Both the position numbers and the translations under genes were made by a program. From Bacteroidales bacterium UBA4893 (GTDB lineage: Bacteria; Bacteroidota; Bacteroidia; Bacteroidales; P3): a stretch of 47,909 nucleotides of DNA. Shown here piece after piece: positions 9,201-18,001 of this stretch. Within the stretch, counting starts at the first letter, position 1; every line of letters starts with the position of its first letter. Location: assembly GCA_002399025.1 (NCBI GenBank), contig DHCV01000002.1, positions 45,531-93,439 on the forward strand. Direction: 5' to 3'. The notes beneath the pieces were generated by a model. It worked only from the letters and a program-made list of their open reading frames with translations, had not been told where the DNA came from and made no database searches.

Positions 9201-10550
9201 CTACATTTGAGATCTTCCTTTTATTCTTCCTGATTTTGTTAAACCATCATAATGCCTCATCAATAAATGACTTTCTATTTGTTGAAGTGTATCTAATACA
9301 ACTCCCACCAAAATTAACAAAGATGTACCTCCATAAAATTGTGAAAACTGGGAATTTACTCCAAATAAACTAACAAAAGCTGGCATAATAGCTACAAGAG
9401 CAAGGAATATTGAGCCAGGCAAAGTAATTTTTGATAATACATTGTCAAAAAACTCTTCAGTTCGCTTCCCTGGTTTTACTCCTGGAATAAAACCACCATT
9501 CTTTTTCATGTCATCAGACATTTGTTTTGGATTAATTGCAATTGCAGTATAGAAATATGTAAACGCAATTATAATAATTGCAAAAATCAAGTTATACCAA
9601 AAACCATTAAAATTTGAAAGTGCTGCCTTAACTCCTTGCATACTATCTGAGTCAGAAAACCCAAACAAAGTTACAGGGATGAACATAATAGCTTGTGCAA
9701 AGATAATTGGCATTACTCCTGCAGCATTAACTTTGATTGGAATATATTGTCTAGCTCCACCATATTGTTTATTACCAATAATTCTTTTTGCATATTGAAC
9801 AGGGATTCTTCTTGTTCCTTGTACCAAAAGAATACATAACATGATAACTATTAGTAAAACGACTAACTCAACAAAGAAAATTACTAATCCTCCTCCTTGT
9901 TCTTCCATTCTTGATGCAAATTCTGCAAATAAAGAAAAAGGTAATCTCGCAACAATCCCAACCATAATCAATAATGAAATTCCATTACCAATACCTTTGT
10001 CTGTTATCTTTTCTCCAAGCCACATAACAAATAAAGTTCCGCAAGTCAACATAATTGCTATTGGTAGAGTCCAGTTTACAAAATTTAAACTATCACTTCC
10101 TGTTATACTATAAATTGTTGCACCTTGAATTTGAAATCTTAGGTTTGCAAGATATGCGAAAGCTTGGAAAAGAGTTACTATAACTGTCAACCATCTGGTT
10201 ATTTGATTTATCTTATTACGACCGCTTTCTCCTTCTTTTTGCATTTTTGAAAAATAAGGAACTACCATTGTCAATAATTGAACAACAATTGACGCTGTGA
10301 TGTATGGCATAATTCCTAATGCAAAAATTGATGCGTTTGAGAAAGCACCTCCAGAGAACATATTTAACAGTCCTAAAACTCCATCTTGAGTTTGAGCTTG
10401 CAAGTTAGATAAATCAGCTGGGTTAATACCCGGTAAAACAACAAAAGAACCAATTCTATAAATAAGGACTAATCCTAAAGTATATAGAATCCTAGTTCTT
10501 AAATCCTTTATATTCCAGATATTTTTTAAAGTATTGATAAATCTTTTCAT
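9201..10550 (-). CDS. secY: Preprotein translocase subunit SecY
   Basis: Central channel of the Sec translocon in the inner membrane, 449 aa with about ten hydrophobic segments. The plug region after TM1 (LPGINPADLSNLQ, then GLLNMFSGGAF) and the cytoplasmic loop carrying RRIPVQYAKR, with GARQYIPIKVNAAGVMPIIF after it, are characteristic. The C-terminus ends near HYDGLTKSGRIKGR. It follows rplO with a 9-nt gap. adk, often found next in other phyla, is replaced by map. Confidence 0.97.
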   Translation of the reverse strand: MKRFINTLKNIWNIKDLRTRILYTLGLVLIYRIGSFVVLPGINPADLSNLQAQTQDGVLGLLNMFSGGAFSNASIFALGIMPYITASIVVQLLTMVVPYFSKMQKEGESGRNKINQITRWLTVIVTLFQAFAYLANLRFQIQGATIYSITGSDSLNFVNWTLPIAIMLTCGTLFVMWLGEKITDKGIGNGISLLIMVGIVARLPFSLFAEFASRMEEQGGGLVIFFVELVVLLIVIMLCILLVQGTRRIPVQYAKRIIGNKQYGGARQYIPIKVNAAGVMPIIFAQAIMFIPVTLFGFSDSDSMQGVKAALSNFNGFWYNLIFAIIIIAFTYFYTAIAINPKQMSDDMKKNGGFIPGVKPGKRTEEFFDNVLSKITLPGSIFLALVAIMPAFVSLFGVNSQFSQFYGGTSLLILVGVVLDTLQQIESHLLMRHYDGLTKSGRIKGRSQM

Positions 10551-10559
10551 TATAGTTTA

Positions 10560-11006
10560 TTAGATTATTGTTACAATGCCTCCTTTTTCTTCAATAGCTT
10601 TTTTAGCAGACATTGAAAATGCATTTGCTGAAACATTTACTTTAGCTTTTAACTCTCCTCTTCCTAAAATCTTTACCTTATCTTTTAAAGTAGCAAGACC
10701 ATGGTTAACAAGAGTTTCAATTGTAATATCTGAAATATTTTTTTCTTCAGCTAATATATTTAATGTATCTAAATTAATAGCCAAAAATTCTATTCTATTT
10801 ATATTTTTAAAGCCAAATTTTGGTAAACGTCTATACAAAGGCATTTGTCCTCCTTCAAAACCAATTTTTCGAGAGTAGCCTGATCTAGATTTTGCACCTT
10901 TATGTCCACGTGTTGACGTGCCACCTCTTCCTGAGCCTTGACCTCTACCTATTCTCTTACGGGTTTTAACTGAACCTTGTGCAGGTTTAAGATTACTTAA
11001 ATCCAT
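10560..11006 (-). CDS. rplO: 50S ribosomal protein L15
   Basis: L15, a late-assembly large-subunit protein, 148 aa. The glycine- and arginine-rich N-terminus (RKRIGRGQGSGRGGTSTRGH) and the LPKFGF segment are diagnostic; the C-terminal globular part ends KKAIEEKGGIVTII. It lies between rpmD and secY, as in other spc operons. Confidence 0.97.
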   Translation of the reverse strand: MDLSNLKPAQGSVKTRKRIGRGQGSGRGGTSTRGHKGAKSRSGYSRKIGFEGGQMPLYRRLPKFGFKNINRIEFLAINLDTLNILAEEKNISDITIETLVNHGLATLKDKVKILGRGELKAKVNVSANAFSMSAKKAIEEKGGIVTII

Positions 11007-11038
11007 GATATTATTTGTATTTAAAGAATTGTTATATA

Positions 11039-11215
11039 TTAAATTTCTTCTACCTTAATCAAATGACTAACCTTGTCAATCATTCCTTTTATTTGAGGTG
11101 TTAGTTCATGTTCTTTAGTTTGATTAATTTTTCTCAAACCTAAAGATTCTAATGTTTGTTTTTGACGAAGTGTTCTACCAATTCCACTTTTTATTTGAGT
11201 AACTCTTACTTTCAT
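11039..11215 (-). CDS. rpmD: 50S ribosomal protein L30
   Basis: A 58-codon gene starting MKVRVTQIKSGIGRTLRQKQ and ending KVSHLIKVEEI. The ferredoxin-like L30 pattern is clear: IGRTLRQKQTLESLGLRKI followed by a short linker and IKGMIDKVSHL. Length is normal. The gap to rpsE is 14 nt and to rplO 32 nt. Confidence 0.95.
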   Translation of the reverse strand: MKVRVTQIKSGIGRTLRQKQTLESLGLRKINQTKEHELTPQIKGMIDKVSHLIKVEEI

Positions 11216-11229
11216 TTTATTTCAACTTT

Positions 11230-11748
11230 TTAACCGTTAAAAACTCTATCCATTTCAATTCCTCTCAATTTCGCAATTGTATAAGGATCTTTTAATTGGA
11301 TTAATGCATTAATTGTAGCCTTTACTACACTATGTGGATTTGATGAACCTTTTGATTTAGCCAACACGTCTTTAACCCCAACACTCTCTAAAACAGCACG
11401 CATTGCACCTCCTGCAATAACTCCAGTTCCAGGTGCTGCTGGTTTAATAAATACTCTAGCACCACTATACTTACCAATTTGTTCATGTGGTAAAGTACCT
11501 TTTAAAACAGGAACTTTTATTAGATTTTTCTTAGCATCATCAACACCTTTAGCTATAGCTGCTGTAACTTCTTTTGCTTTACCTAAACCGTATCCTACAA
11601 CGCCATTTTCATTTCCAACTACAACAATTGCAGAAAAGCTAAATGTTCTTCCTCCTTTGGTTACTTTTGTAACTCTATTTATACTTACAAGACGATCCTT
11701 AAATTCGATTTCGCTTGATTTTACTCTTTTTATATTTAAATCTGCCAT
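11230..11748 (-). CDS. rpsE: 30S ribosomal protein S5
   Basis: S5 affects decoding accuracy and the mRNA entry helicase; 172 aa. The double-stranded-RNA-binding-like N-domain is EFKDRLVSINRVTKVTKGGR, followed by VVVGNENGVVGYGLGKAKEV. The C-domain includes GTGVIAGGAMRAVLESVGV. Length is normal. It follows rplR by 7 nt. Confidence 0.97.
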   Translation of the reverse strand: MADLNIKRVKSSEIEFKDRLVSINRVTKVTKGGRTFSFSAIVVVGNENGVVGYGLGKAKEVTAAIAKGVDDAKKNLIKVPVLKGTLPHEQIGKYSGARVFIKPAAPGTGVIAGGAMRAVLESVGVKDVLAKSKGSSNPHSVVKATINALIQLKDPYTIAKLRGIEMDRVFNG

Positions 11749-11755
11749 ATTATAT

Positions 11756-12109
11756 TTAGAATTTTAAGCCATTTTGGCGTGCTGAGTCAGCTAATGATTT
11801 TACTCTTCCGTGGTATAAATAACCATTTCTATCAAATACTACAGAATCAATACCTACAGACAAAGCTCTTTCAGCAATTAATTTACCTACAGATTTTGCA
11901 ACTTCAATTTTAGCACCTTCTTTTGTAAAAGTTTTTTCGATTGATGAAGCAGAAGCTAAAGTCTTACCATTAATATCATCTACTAATTGAGCATATATTT
12001 CTTTATTGCTTCTAAAAACTGTCAAACGAGGTCTTGTTGGTGTTCCGCTAACTTTTTTACGGATCCCCATTTTCAATTTGATTCTTCTTATTTCTTTATT
12101 ATTTGCCAT
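11756..12109 (-). CDS. rplR: 50S ribosomal protein L18
   Basis: L18 binds 5S rRNA with L5; 117 aa, usual length. Hallmarks are RPRLTVFRSNKEIYAQLVDD near residue 25, VGKLIAERALSVGIDSVVFD, and the C-terminus HGRVKSLADSARQNGLKF. It lies between rplF and rpsE. Confidence 0.97.
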   Translation of the reverse strand: MANNKEIRRIKLKMGIRKKVSGTPTRPRLTVFRSNKEIYAQLVDDINGKTLASASSIEKTFTKEGAKIEVAKSVGKLIAERALSVGIDSVVFDRNGYLYHGRVKSLADSARQNGLKF

Positions 12110-12139
12110 CCCTTTATTCGGATTATATTATTTATGAAA

Positions 12140-12694
12140 TTACTTAGCAGCCGCCTTACCAGCTTTTCTACGAACAACTTCACCTTGAAAGCGAATTCCT
12201 TTTCCTTTATATGGTTCTGGCTTACGTAAAGAACGAATCTTTGCCGCAACCTGACCTAAAAGTTGTTTATCATAACTTGTCATTATGATTAACGGGTTTT
12301 TCCCTTTTTCGGTTACTGTCTCAACTTTAATTTCTTTAGGTAATTCGAAAAATATATTATGCGAATAACCTAAAGCTAACTCTAACACTTGACCATTTGC
12401 TTGTGCTTTATATCCAACTCCAATAACTTCTTGAACAATCTTAAAACCTTCAGAAACTCCTTTAACCATATTACTAATCAATGATCTGTAAAGTCCATGC
12501 ATTGCTTTATGGCGTTTTTGATCGGATTCTCTTTCTAAAATTAATGTATCTTCTTCTATTTTAATTTTAACACAAGGATCAACATTTTGAGTTAATGTTC
12601 CAAGGGATCCTTTTACGGTAATAATATTATTATCATTTACTGTTATTTCGACTCCCTTTGGAAGGCTTATCGGTAATTTACCTATTCTTGACAT
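12140..12694 (-). CDS. rplF: 50S ribosomal protein L6
   Basis: L6, near the factor-binding centre of the large subunit, 184 aa with two tandem L6 folds. Start MSRIGKLPISLPKGVEITV; second-domain signature PEPYKGKGIRFQGEVVRRKA. Length normal. Neighbours are rpsH (25-nt gap) and rplR (30-nt gap). Confidence 0.97.
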   Translation of the reverse strand: MSRIGKLPISLPKGVEITVNDNNIITVKGSLGTLTQNVDPCVKIKIEEDTLILERESDQKRHKAMHGLYRSLISNMVKGVSEGFKIVQEVIGVGYKAQANGQVLELALGYSHNIFFELPKEIKVETVTEKGKNPLIIMTSYDKQLLGQVAAKIRSLRKPEPYKGKGIRFQGEVVRRKAGKAAAK

Positions 12695-12719
12695 TTATTT
12701 CTCTCCTTAAATTTTATTA

Positions 12720-13118
12720 TTAGCTAATATAACAGATTACTTCACCACCAATATTTAAAGCTCTTGCCTCTTTATCAGTCATTAATCCCTTAGAAGTTGA
12801 AATAATTGCAATTCCTAAACCATTTAATACACGTGGAAGTTCTGCAGCTCCAACATATTTTCTTAAACCAGGACTACTAACTCTTGTTAGTTTAGACATT
12901 GCTGACTCTTTAGTCATTGGGTGATATTTTAAGGCTATCTTAATTTGTTTTGGAAATACATCGTCCTCAAACTTGTAGTTTAATATATATCCTTTATCAA
13001 AAAGAATTTTGGTAATCTCTTTTTTCATCTTAGAAGCAGGAATTTCAACAACTCTATGCTTAGCTAAGGATGCATTTCTTATGCGAGTCAAATAATCTGC
13101 AATTGGATCTGTTAACAT
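12720..13118 (-). CDS. rpsH: 30S ribosomal protein S8
   Basis: Primary 16S rRNA binder, and a translational repressor of the spc operon in Escherichia coli; 132 aa. MLTDPIADYLTRIRNASLAK at the start and the C-terminal signature STSKGLMTDKEARALNIGGE are diagnostic. No L5-gene mRNA target site was examined. It follows rpsN by 36 nt. Confidence 0.97.
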   Translation of the reverse strand: MLTDPIADYLTRIRNASLAKHRVVEIPASKMKKEITKILFDKGYILNYKFEDDVFPKQIKIALKYHPMTKESAMSKLTRVSSPGLRKYVGAAELPRVLNGLGIAIISTSKGLMTDKEARALNIGGEVICYIS

Positions 13119-13154
13119 CTCTATAATTATTATTTATATTATACTTTATTTATT

Positions 13155-13424
13155 TTACCAACTTGCTTTTTTTACTCCAGGAATTAACCCTGCTAAAGCC
13201 ATTTCTCTAAAGTTTATACGAGAAATACCAAATTGTCTCATGTATCCTTTAGGGCGTCCAGTTAATTTACATCTATTATGTAATCTTACTGGGGAAGCAT
13301 TTTTTGGTAACTTTTGTAACCCTTCATAGTCTCCAGCTTCTAATAATGCGGCTCTTTTAGCAGCATATTTAGCAACCATTTTTTCTCTTTTGCGTTCTCT
13401 CGCTTTGATTGATTCTTTTGCCAT
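13155..13424 (-). CDS. rpsN: 30S ribosomal protein S14, zinc-independent form
   Basis: S14 of the 30S head, 89 aa. It carries the longer C- form (MAKESIKARERKREKMVAKY; LHNRCKLTGRPKGYMRQFGI) without the CxxC...CxxC zinc ribbon of the about 61-aa C+ form. The single Cys (HNRC) cannot coordinate zinc alone. It lies between rplE and rpsH in normal order. Confidence 0.96.
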   Translation of the reverse strand: MAKESIKARERKREKMVAKYAAKRAALLEAGDYEGLQKLPKNASPVRLHNRCKLTGRPKGYMRQFGISRINFREMALAGLIPGVKKASW

Positions 13425-13432
13425 TTTTACTA

Positions 13433-13993
13433 TTAACTATTTTGATTTTTAAATGGAAATCCAAATGCTTTTAATAATGATAAAGCTTCTTTATCTGTTT
13501 TTGCAGAAGTTACAAAAGTAATGTCCATTCCTTGAATATGATTAATTTTGTCAATATCAATTTCAGGAAAGATTATTTGTTCTGTAATCCCAAAGGTATA
13601 ATTACCTCTACCATCAAATCCTTTATCACTAATTCCTCTAAAATCTCTAATACGAGGGATTGAAGCAGAAATTAATCTATCTAAAAATTCATACATCTTA
13701 TCTCCTCTTAAAGTAACACGTACTCCAATAGGCATACCTTTTCTTAATTTAAAGTTAGATATATCCTTTTTAGATTTAGTAGAAACAGCTTTTTGACCAG
13801 CTATCTTAGTCATTTCTTCAATTCCTTGATCAATAACTTTTTTATCTGTTATTGCGGTTTTCCCCAATCCTTGATTTAATGAAATCTTCATTAATTTTGG
13901 AACCTGCATTACAGTTTTATAATCAAACTCTTTTGTAAGTGCAGAAATAACTTCTTCTTTATATTTCTGCTTTAATCTTGGTGTATATGACAT
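13433..13993 (-). CDS. rplE: 50S ribosomal protein L5
   Basis: L5 binds 5S rRNA and contacts P-site tRNA; 186 aa. Signatures are MKISLNQGLGKTAITDKKVI, LRKGMPIGVRVTLRGDKMYE and RIRDFRGISDKGFDGRGNYT. The C-terminus has the family's FVTSAKTDKEALSLLKAFGF. One nucleotide separates it from rplX, so coupling is likely. Confidence 0.97.
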   Translation of the reverse strand: MSYTPRLKQKYKEEVISALTKEFDYKTVMQVPKLMKISLNQGLGKTAITDKKVIDQGIEEMTKIAGQKAVSTKSKKDISNFKLRKGMPIGVRVTLRGDKMYEFLDRLISASIPRIRDFRGISDKGFDGRGNYTFGITEQIIFPEIDIDKINHIQGMDITFVTSAKTDKEALSLLKAFGFPFKNQNS

Positions 13994-13994
13994 A

Positions 13995-14312
13995 TTATTT
14001 TATCACCTCCCCTGATTTTTTTGAATAACGAACTAATTTATTAGTTTTTTCATCCATTCTTCTTCCAATTCTTGTAGAGTTTCCCTTAGAATCTACAACT
14101 GCTAAATTAGAAATATGGATTGATGCCTCTTTTTCAATAATTCCTCCTTGAGTATTTTTTGAACTTGGCTTAGAATGTTTCTTTACCTTGTTTACTCCTT
14201 CAACTATTGCTCGGCATTTTTTAGGATAAACGACAAGAACTCTTCCTGAACTTCCCTTGGAGTCACCTGCAATTACCTTTACAATATCACCTTTTTTAAT
14301 ATGCAATTTCAT
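13995..14312 (-). CDS. rplX: 50S ribosomal protein L24
   Basis: L24 initiates large-subunit assembly; 105 aa, standard length. The KOW motif is GDIVKVIAGDSKGSSGRVLV near residues 8-27. The centre carries the family's EGVNKVKKHSKPS, followed by QGGIIEKEASIHISNLAVVD. It lies between rplN and rplE. Confidence 0.97.
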   Translation of the reverse strand: MKLHIKKGDIVKVIAGDSKGSSGRVLVVYPKKCRAIVEGVNKVKKHSKPSSKNTQGGIIEKEASIHISNLAVVDSKGNSTRIGRRMDEKTNKLVRYSKKSGEVIK

Positions 14313-14331
14313 ATCTATAAATATTTTGCTT

Positions 14332-14700
14332 TTATAACACTTCAGGAGCTAATGAAACGATTTTCATAAATTGTTTCTCACGTAATTCTCTAGCCACAGG
14401 TCCAAAAATACGCGTTCCTCTTAATTCATCATTTGCAGTTAGAAGTACACATGCATTATCATCAAAACGAATATAAGAACCATCTTGACGTCTTACCTCT
14501 TTTTTTGTTCTTACTATAACAGCCTTAGTAACAATACCTTTTTTAACATTTCCAGAAGGGATTGCATCCTTAACAGTAACAACTATTTTATCCCCTATAG
14601 AAGCATATCTTCTTTTTGTACCACCAAGTACTCTGATGCACAAAACACTTTTTGCACCACTGTTATCAGCAACAATTAATCTTGATTCTTGTTGTATCAT
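14332..14700 (-). CDS. rplN: 50S ribosomal protein L14
   Basis: L14, at the subunit interface, 122 aa, exact family length. Start MIQQESRLIVADNSGAKSVL; core GDKIVVTVKDAIPSGNVKKG; end AREFREKQFMKIV-like (here ARELREKQFMKIVSLAPEVL). It follows rpsQ by 1 nt and precedes rplX. Confidence 0.97.
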   Translation of the reverse strand: MIQQESRLIVADNSGAKSVLCIRVLGGTKRRYASIGDKIVVTVKDAIPSGNVKKGIVTKAVIVRTKKEVRRQDGSYIRFDDNACVLLTANDELRGTRIFGPVARELREKQFMKIVSLAPEVL

Positions 14701-14701
14701 T

Positions 14702-14956
14702 TTATTTAGCTCTTTCTATAATTTCAACTAATCTCCAACATTTATTTTTACTTAATGGTCTTGTTTCCATTATTCTTACAACATCACCTATGTTGCACTC
14801 ATTTTTCTCGTCATGAGCCATAAACTTGGAACTTTTCTTTACGAATTTTTCGTATTTGGGATGCTTCACTTTACGTTCAACGAACACACGAATAGTTTTA
14901 TCCATTTTATTACTGATAACAAGACCTACTCTTTCTTTTCTTAAATTTCTTTCCAT
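14702..14956 (-). CDS. rpsQ: 30S ribosomal protein S17
   Basis: Primary 16S rRNA-binding protein, 84 aa, OB fold. Start MERNLRKERVGLVISNKMDK; family signature GDVVRIMETRPLSKNKCWRL near the C-terminus. It lies between rpmC and rplN. Confidence 0.97.
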   Translation of the reverse strand: MERNLRKERVGLVISNKMDKTIRVFVERKVKHPKYEKFVKKSSKFMAHDEKNECNIGDVVRIMETRPLSKNKCWRLVEIIERAK

Positions 14957-14975
14957 TTTGAATTGAATTTAGGTA

Positions 14976-15194
14976 TTATTTATTATCAACAGATTGAGAA
15001 TCTAATTCTCTTTTTCTTAACTCTGTCTTTATTCGTGCTACATCCCTTCTTGCTTCTTTAATTTTATTAGGATTCTCCAAAGGAGTAACAGCATGATTAA
15101 TTTTCATTTTATTTAACTGTAATTTATCTACAGCTAATCTCTCTTGTAACTCTGAGGTTGAGAGTTCTTTTATTACATTGTTTTTCATCTTCAT
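14976..15194 (-). CDS. rpmC: 50S ribosomal protein L29
   Basis: L29 at the peptide exit tunnel rim, 72 aa, helical hairpin. Pattern: IKELSTSELQERLAVDKLQL, then PLENPNKIKEARRDVARIKT. A start two codons later (ATG ending at 15188) is equally possible. It lies 5 nt after rplP. Confidence 0.95.
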   Translation of the reverse strand: MKMKNNVIKELSTSELQERLAVDKLQLNKMKINHAVTPLENPNKIKEARRDVARIKTELRKRELDSQSVDNK

Positions 15195-15199
15195 CCTAT

Positions 15200-15625
15200 T
15201 TATAATTCTTCAACGTAATCTCTTCTAACTACGAATTTTGTGGAAACAGGTAATTTTTGTGCTGCTAAACGCATAGCTTCTTTTGCTATTTCGATTGGAA
15301 CTCCTTCTGCTTCAAACAACATAGTTCCTGGCATAATTCTAGCAACAAAATATTCTGGTGCACCCTTACCTTTACCCATACGAACTTCATTAGGCTTTTT
15401 AGTAATTGGCTTATCAGGGAAGATACGGATCCAGATTTGTCCTTCACGTTTCATATAACGAGTAACTGCTTGACGAGCTGCTTCTATTTGTCTTCCTGTA
15501 ATAAATGCTGTTTCTAAAGATTTAATACCGAAACTTCCAAAAGCCAATTCATGACCGCGAAAAGCAATACCTTTTATTCTTCCTTTTTGTTGTTTTCTAA
15601 ACTTTGTCTTTTTAGGTTGTAACAT
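15200..15625 (-). CDS. rplP: 50S ribosomal protein L16
   Basis: L16 organises the A-site region of 23S rRNA; 141 aa. Start MLQPKKTKFRKQQKGRIKGI; middle AARQAVTRYMKREGQIWIRI followed by FPDKPITKKPNEVRMGKGKG; end KLPVSTKFVVRRDYVEEL. Normal length. It lies between rpsC and rpmC. Confidence 0.97.
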   Translation of the reverse strand: MLQPKKTKFRKQQKGRIKGIAFRGHELAFGSFGIKSLETAFITGRQIEAARQAVTRYMKREGQIWIRIFPDKPITKKPNEVRMGKGKGAPEYFVARIMPGTMLFEAEGVPIEIAKEAMRLAAQKLPVSTKFVVRRDYVEEL

Positions 15626-15658
15626 TATCGTACAATATTTGACTTATTAAATAATCTA

Positions 15659-16390
15659 TTATTTCTTTCTGTTTGGTCTTTGGTTAGGATTTGATGATCT
15701 TTGAGAGCTTGGACGACCACCCTCCTTAACATTTCCACCAACAGTTGAAGGAACTAATTCACGTTTACCATAAACAAGTCCCTTACAAATCCATACTTTA
15801 ACGCCTATACGACCATAAGTTGTATGAGCTTCAGCTTGTGCATAATCGATATCAGCTCTAAGGGTATGTAAAGGAGTTCTACCTTCTTTATAATGTTCCC
15901 TTCTTGCCATTTCTGCCCCACCAATTCGTCCAGAAACAGAAACCTTAATTCCATCAGCTCCTACTCTCATTGTAGAGGTAATGGCAGTTTTTATTGCTTT
16001 ACGATATGAGATACGACCTTCAATTTGACGTGCTACAGTTGCAGCAACTAAAACTGCATCTAATTCAGGTCTTTTGACTTCAGAAATATTAATTTGAATA
16101 TCTTTATTAGTAAGTTTTTTTAATTCTTCTTTTAACTTATCAACTTCTTGACCAGCTTTACCTATAATTAATCCTGGTCTTGCAGTATTAATAGTAACAG
16201 TAACAAGTTTTAAAGTTCTTTCAATATAGATTTTAGAAATTCCAGCTTTTGAAAGTCGCGCATTAAGATATTTTCTTATCTTATCGTCCTCAACCAACTT
16301 ATCTTCGAATTTCTTTCCTCCATACCAATTAGAGTCCCATCCTCTGATGATTCCTAATCTATTACCTATTGGATTTGCTTTTTGTCCCAT
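15659..16390 (-). CDS. rpsC: 30S ribosomal protein S3
   Basis: S3 at the mRNA entry channel, 243 aa. Start MGQKANPIGNRLGIIRGWDS. The KH domain includes ARPGLIIGKAGQEVDKLKEE, with the GxxG loop as IGKAGQ. The C-domain has SGRIGGAEMARREHYKEGRT and RADIDYAQAEAHTTYGRIGV. A 25-30 residue Ser/Asn/Arg-rich tail is usual for Bacteroidota. Confidence 0.97.
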   Translation of the reverse strand: MGQKANPIGNRLGIIRGWDSNWYGGKKFEDKLVEDDKIRKYLNARLSKAGISKIYIERTLKLVTVTINTARPGLIIGKAGQEVDKLKEELKKLTNKDIQINISEVKRPELDAVLVAATVARQIEGRISYRKAIKTAITSTMRVGADGIKVSVSGRIGGAEMARREHYKEGRTPLHTLRADIDYAQAEAHTTYGRIGVKVWICKGLVYGKRELVPSTVGGNVKEGGRPSSQRSSNPNQRPNRKK

Positions 16391-16419
16391 CCTAATATAT
16401 CTTTACTATTATCTAATTA

Positions 16420-16851
16420 TTAATTTTCAGCATTTGTTAATTGAGCATTTTTCTCATCAACCTTGCTTCCTAAAACAAGTGTTACGTGATTAGAACGCTT
16501 TTTAATTCTATAACCCAAACCTCTTGGTGCTGTACGAAGACGTTTTAGTTGTTTTCCTTCATCAACACTGATTTGTTTTACATACAAGTTGCTTTCTTCT
16601 ATTCTCTTTCCTTCATTTTTCTGTTGCCAATTAGCAATAGCTGAAAGTAATAATTTACGCAATTTAGGTGCAGATTCTCTTTGACTATATTGCAAAATGC
16701 CTAAAGCCTTATTAACTTCAACTCCTCTAATAGCATCAGCCATTAATCTTGTTTTTCTTGGTGAAGTAGGGTTATTATTAAGCTTTGCAATATAAAGAGT
16801 TTTCTTCATTTCTTTACGTGCCTCAGCACTATTATGTTTTCTCGATCCCAT
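16420..16851 (-). CDS. rplV: 50S ribosomal protein L22
   Basis: L22 lines the peptide exit tunnel; 143 aa. The start MGSRKHNSAEARKEMKKTLY matches the extended N-terminus of Bacteroidota L22, so it is preferred to the internal Met at residue 15. Signatures are NNPTSPRKTRLMADAIRGVE and the beta-hairpin RTAPRGLGYRIKKRSNHVTL. It lies between rpsS and rpsC. Confidence 0.95.
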   Translation of the reverse strand: MGSRKHNSAEARKEMKKTLYIAKLNNNPTSPRKTRLMADAIRGVEVNKALGILQYSQRESAPKLRKLLLSAIANWQQKNEGKRIEESNLYVKQISVDEGKQLKRLRTAPRGLGYRIKKRSNHVTLVLGSKVDEKNAQLTNAEN

Positions 16852-16868
16852 TTTTCTGCAACTTTTTA

Positions 16869-17147
16869 TTATTTTTTACCTTTATCTTTTTGTCCAGCAT
16901 GTCCACGGAAAATTCTTGTTGGAGCAAACTCCCCAAGTTTATGACCTACCATATTTTCTGTAACATAAACAGGTATAAACTTATTTCCATTGTGAACAGC
17001 TATCGTTTGTCCAACAAAATCTGGTGAAATCATAGATGCTCTTGACCAAGTTTTTATTGTTGTTTTCTTATTTTGCTCTTGTGCAGCTAAAACTTTTTTT
17101 TCTAACTTATAATGTATATAAGGTCCTTTTTTTAACGAACGACTCAT
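16869..17147 (-). CDS. rpsS: 30S ribosomal protein S19
   Basis: S19 of the 30S head, 92 aa, forms a complex with S13. Start MSRSLKKGPYIHYKLEKKVL; family signature KTWSRASMISPDFVGQTIAV; end GEFAPTRIFRGHAGQKDKGK. Normal length and position. Confidence 0.97.
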   Translation of the reverse strand: MSRSLKKGPYIHYKLEKKVLAAQEQNKKTTIKTWSRASMISPDFVGQTIAVHNGNKFIPVYVTENMVGHKLGEFAPTRIFRGHAGQKDKGKK

Positions 17148-17164
17148 TTCTATCTATGATTTAA

Positions 17165-17989
17165 TTATTTCTTACGTCTTTCAATTATATACTTACTTGA
17201 ATGCTTTTTAGGAATTCTAGTTTTGTAACCTCTTGAAGGAATACCTTTTCTTGAACGAGGTTGTCCTCCTGTTGCACGTCCTTCTCCTCCTCCCATTGGG
17301 TGATCAACTGGATTCATAACAACACCTCTTGTTCTAGGTCTTCTTCCTAACCAACGAGATCTTCCTGCTTTACCAGAAACCTCTAAGTTGTGTTCAATGT
17401 TTGAAACCATACCAACGGTTGCTTTGCATGCTTGAAGAATCATTCTTGTTTCTCCTGAAGGCATTCTTACAATTGCATATTTTCCGTCTCTTGACATTAA
17501 TTGAGCATAAGAACCTGCACTACGAGCCATTTTAGCACCTTGTCCTGGATTTAATTCAATGTTATGAATTATTGTACCAAATGGAATTTCGCTTAAAAAC
17601 AGTGTGTTACCAATTTCTGGGGCAACTCCAATACCTGACATGATTGTCTGACCAACTTTTAATCCGTGAGGACTAACAATGTAACGTTTTTCACCATCAG
17701 CATATGATACTAATGCAATTCTTGCAGTTCTGTTAGGGTCATATTCTATTGTTTTAACAACAGCTGGAATATTATCTTTTTCTCTGCGAAAATCGATTAA
17801 ACGGTAAAGTTTCTTGTGACCACCACCAATATAACGCATGGTCATCTTACCTTGATTGTTTCTTCCTCCACTCTTTTTAACTCCAAAGACTAAACTTTTT
17901 TCAGGTTTAGATGTAGTAATTTCTTCAAATGTACTAGCAACTTTAAAACGTTGTCCTGGTGTTGTTGGTTTTAATTTTTTTAAAGCCAT
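17165..17989 (-). CDS. rplB: 50S ribosomal protein L2
   Basis: L2, needed for subunit association and peptidyl transferase; 274 aa. The OB and SH3 domains include KSGGRNNQGKMTMRYIGGGH and GQTIMSGIGVAPEIGNTLFL. The C-terminal loop near the catalytic centre reads GVVMNPVDHPMGGGEGRATG; the invariant VDHP is present. Lysine-rich end. It follows rplW by 12 nt. Confidence 0.97.
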   Translation of the reverse strand: MALKKLKPTTPGQRFKVASTFEEITTSKPEKSLVFGVKKSGGRNNQGKMTMRYIGGGHKKLYRLIDFRREKDNIPAVVKTIEYDPNRTARIALVSYADGEKRYIVSPHGLKVGQTIMSGIGVAPEIGNTLFLSEIPFGTIIHNIELNPGQGAKMARSAGSYAQLMSRDGKYAIVRMPSGETRMILQACKATVGMVSNIEHNLEVSGKAGRSRWLGRRPRTRGVVMNPVDHPMGGGEGRATGGQPRSRKGIPSRGYKTRIPKKHSSKYIIERRKK

Positions 17990-18001
17990 TTATCTATCTT
18001 C

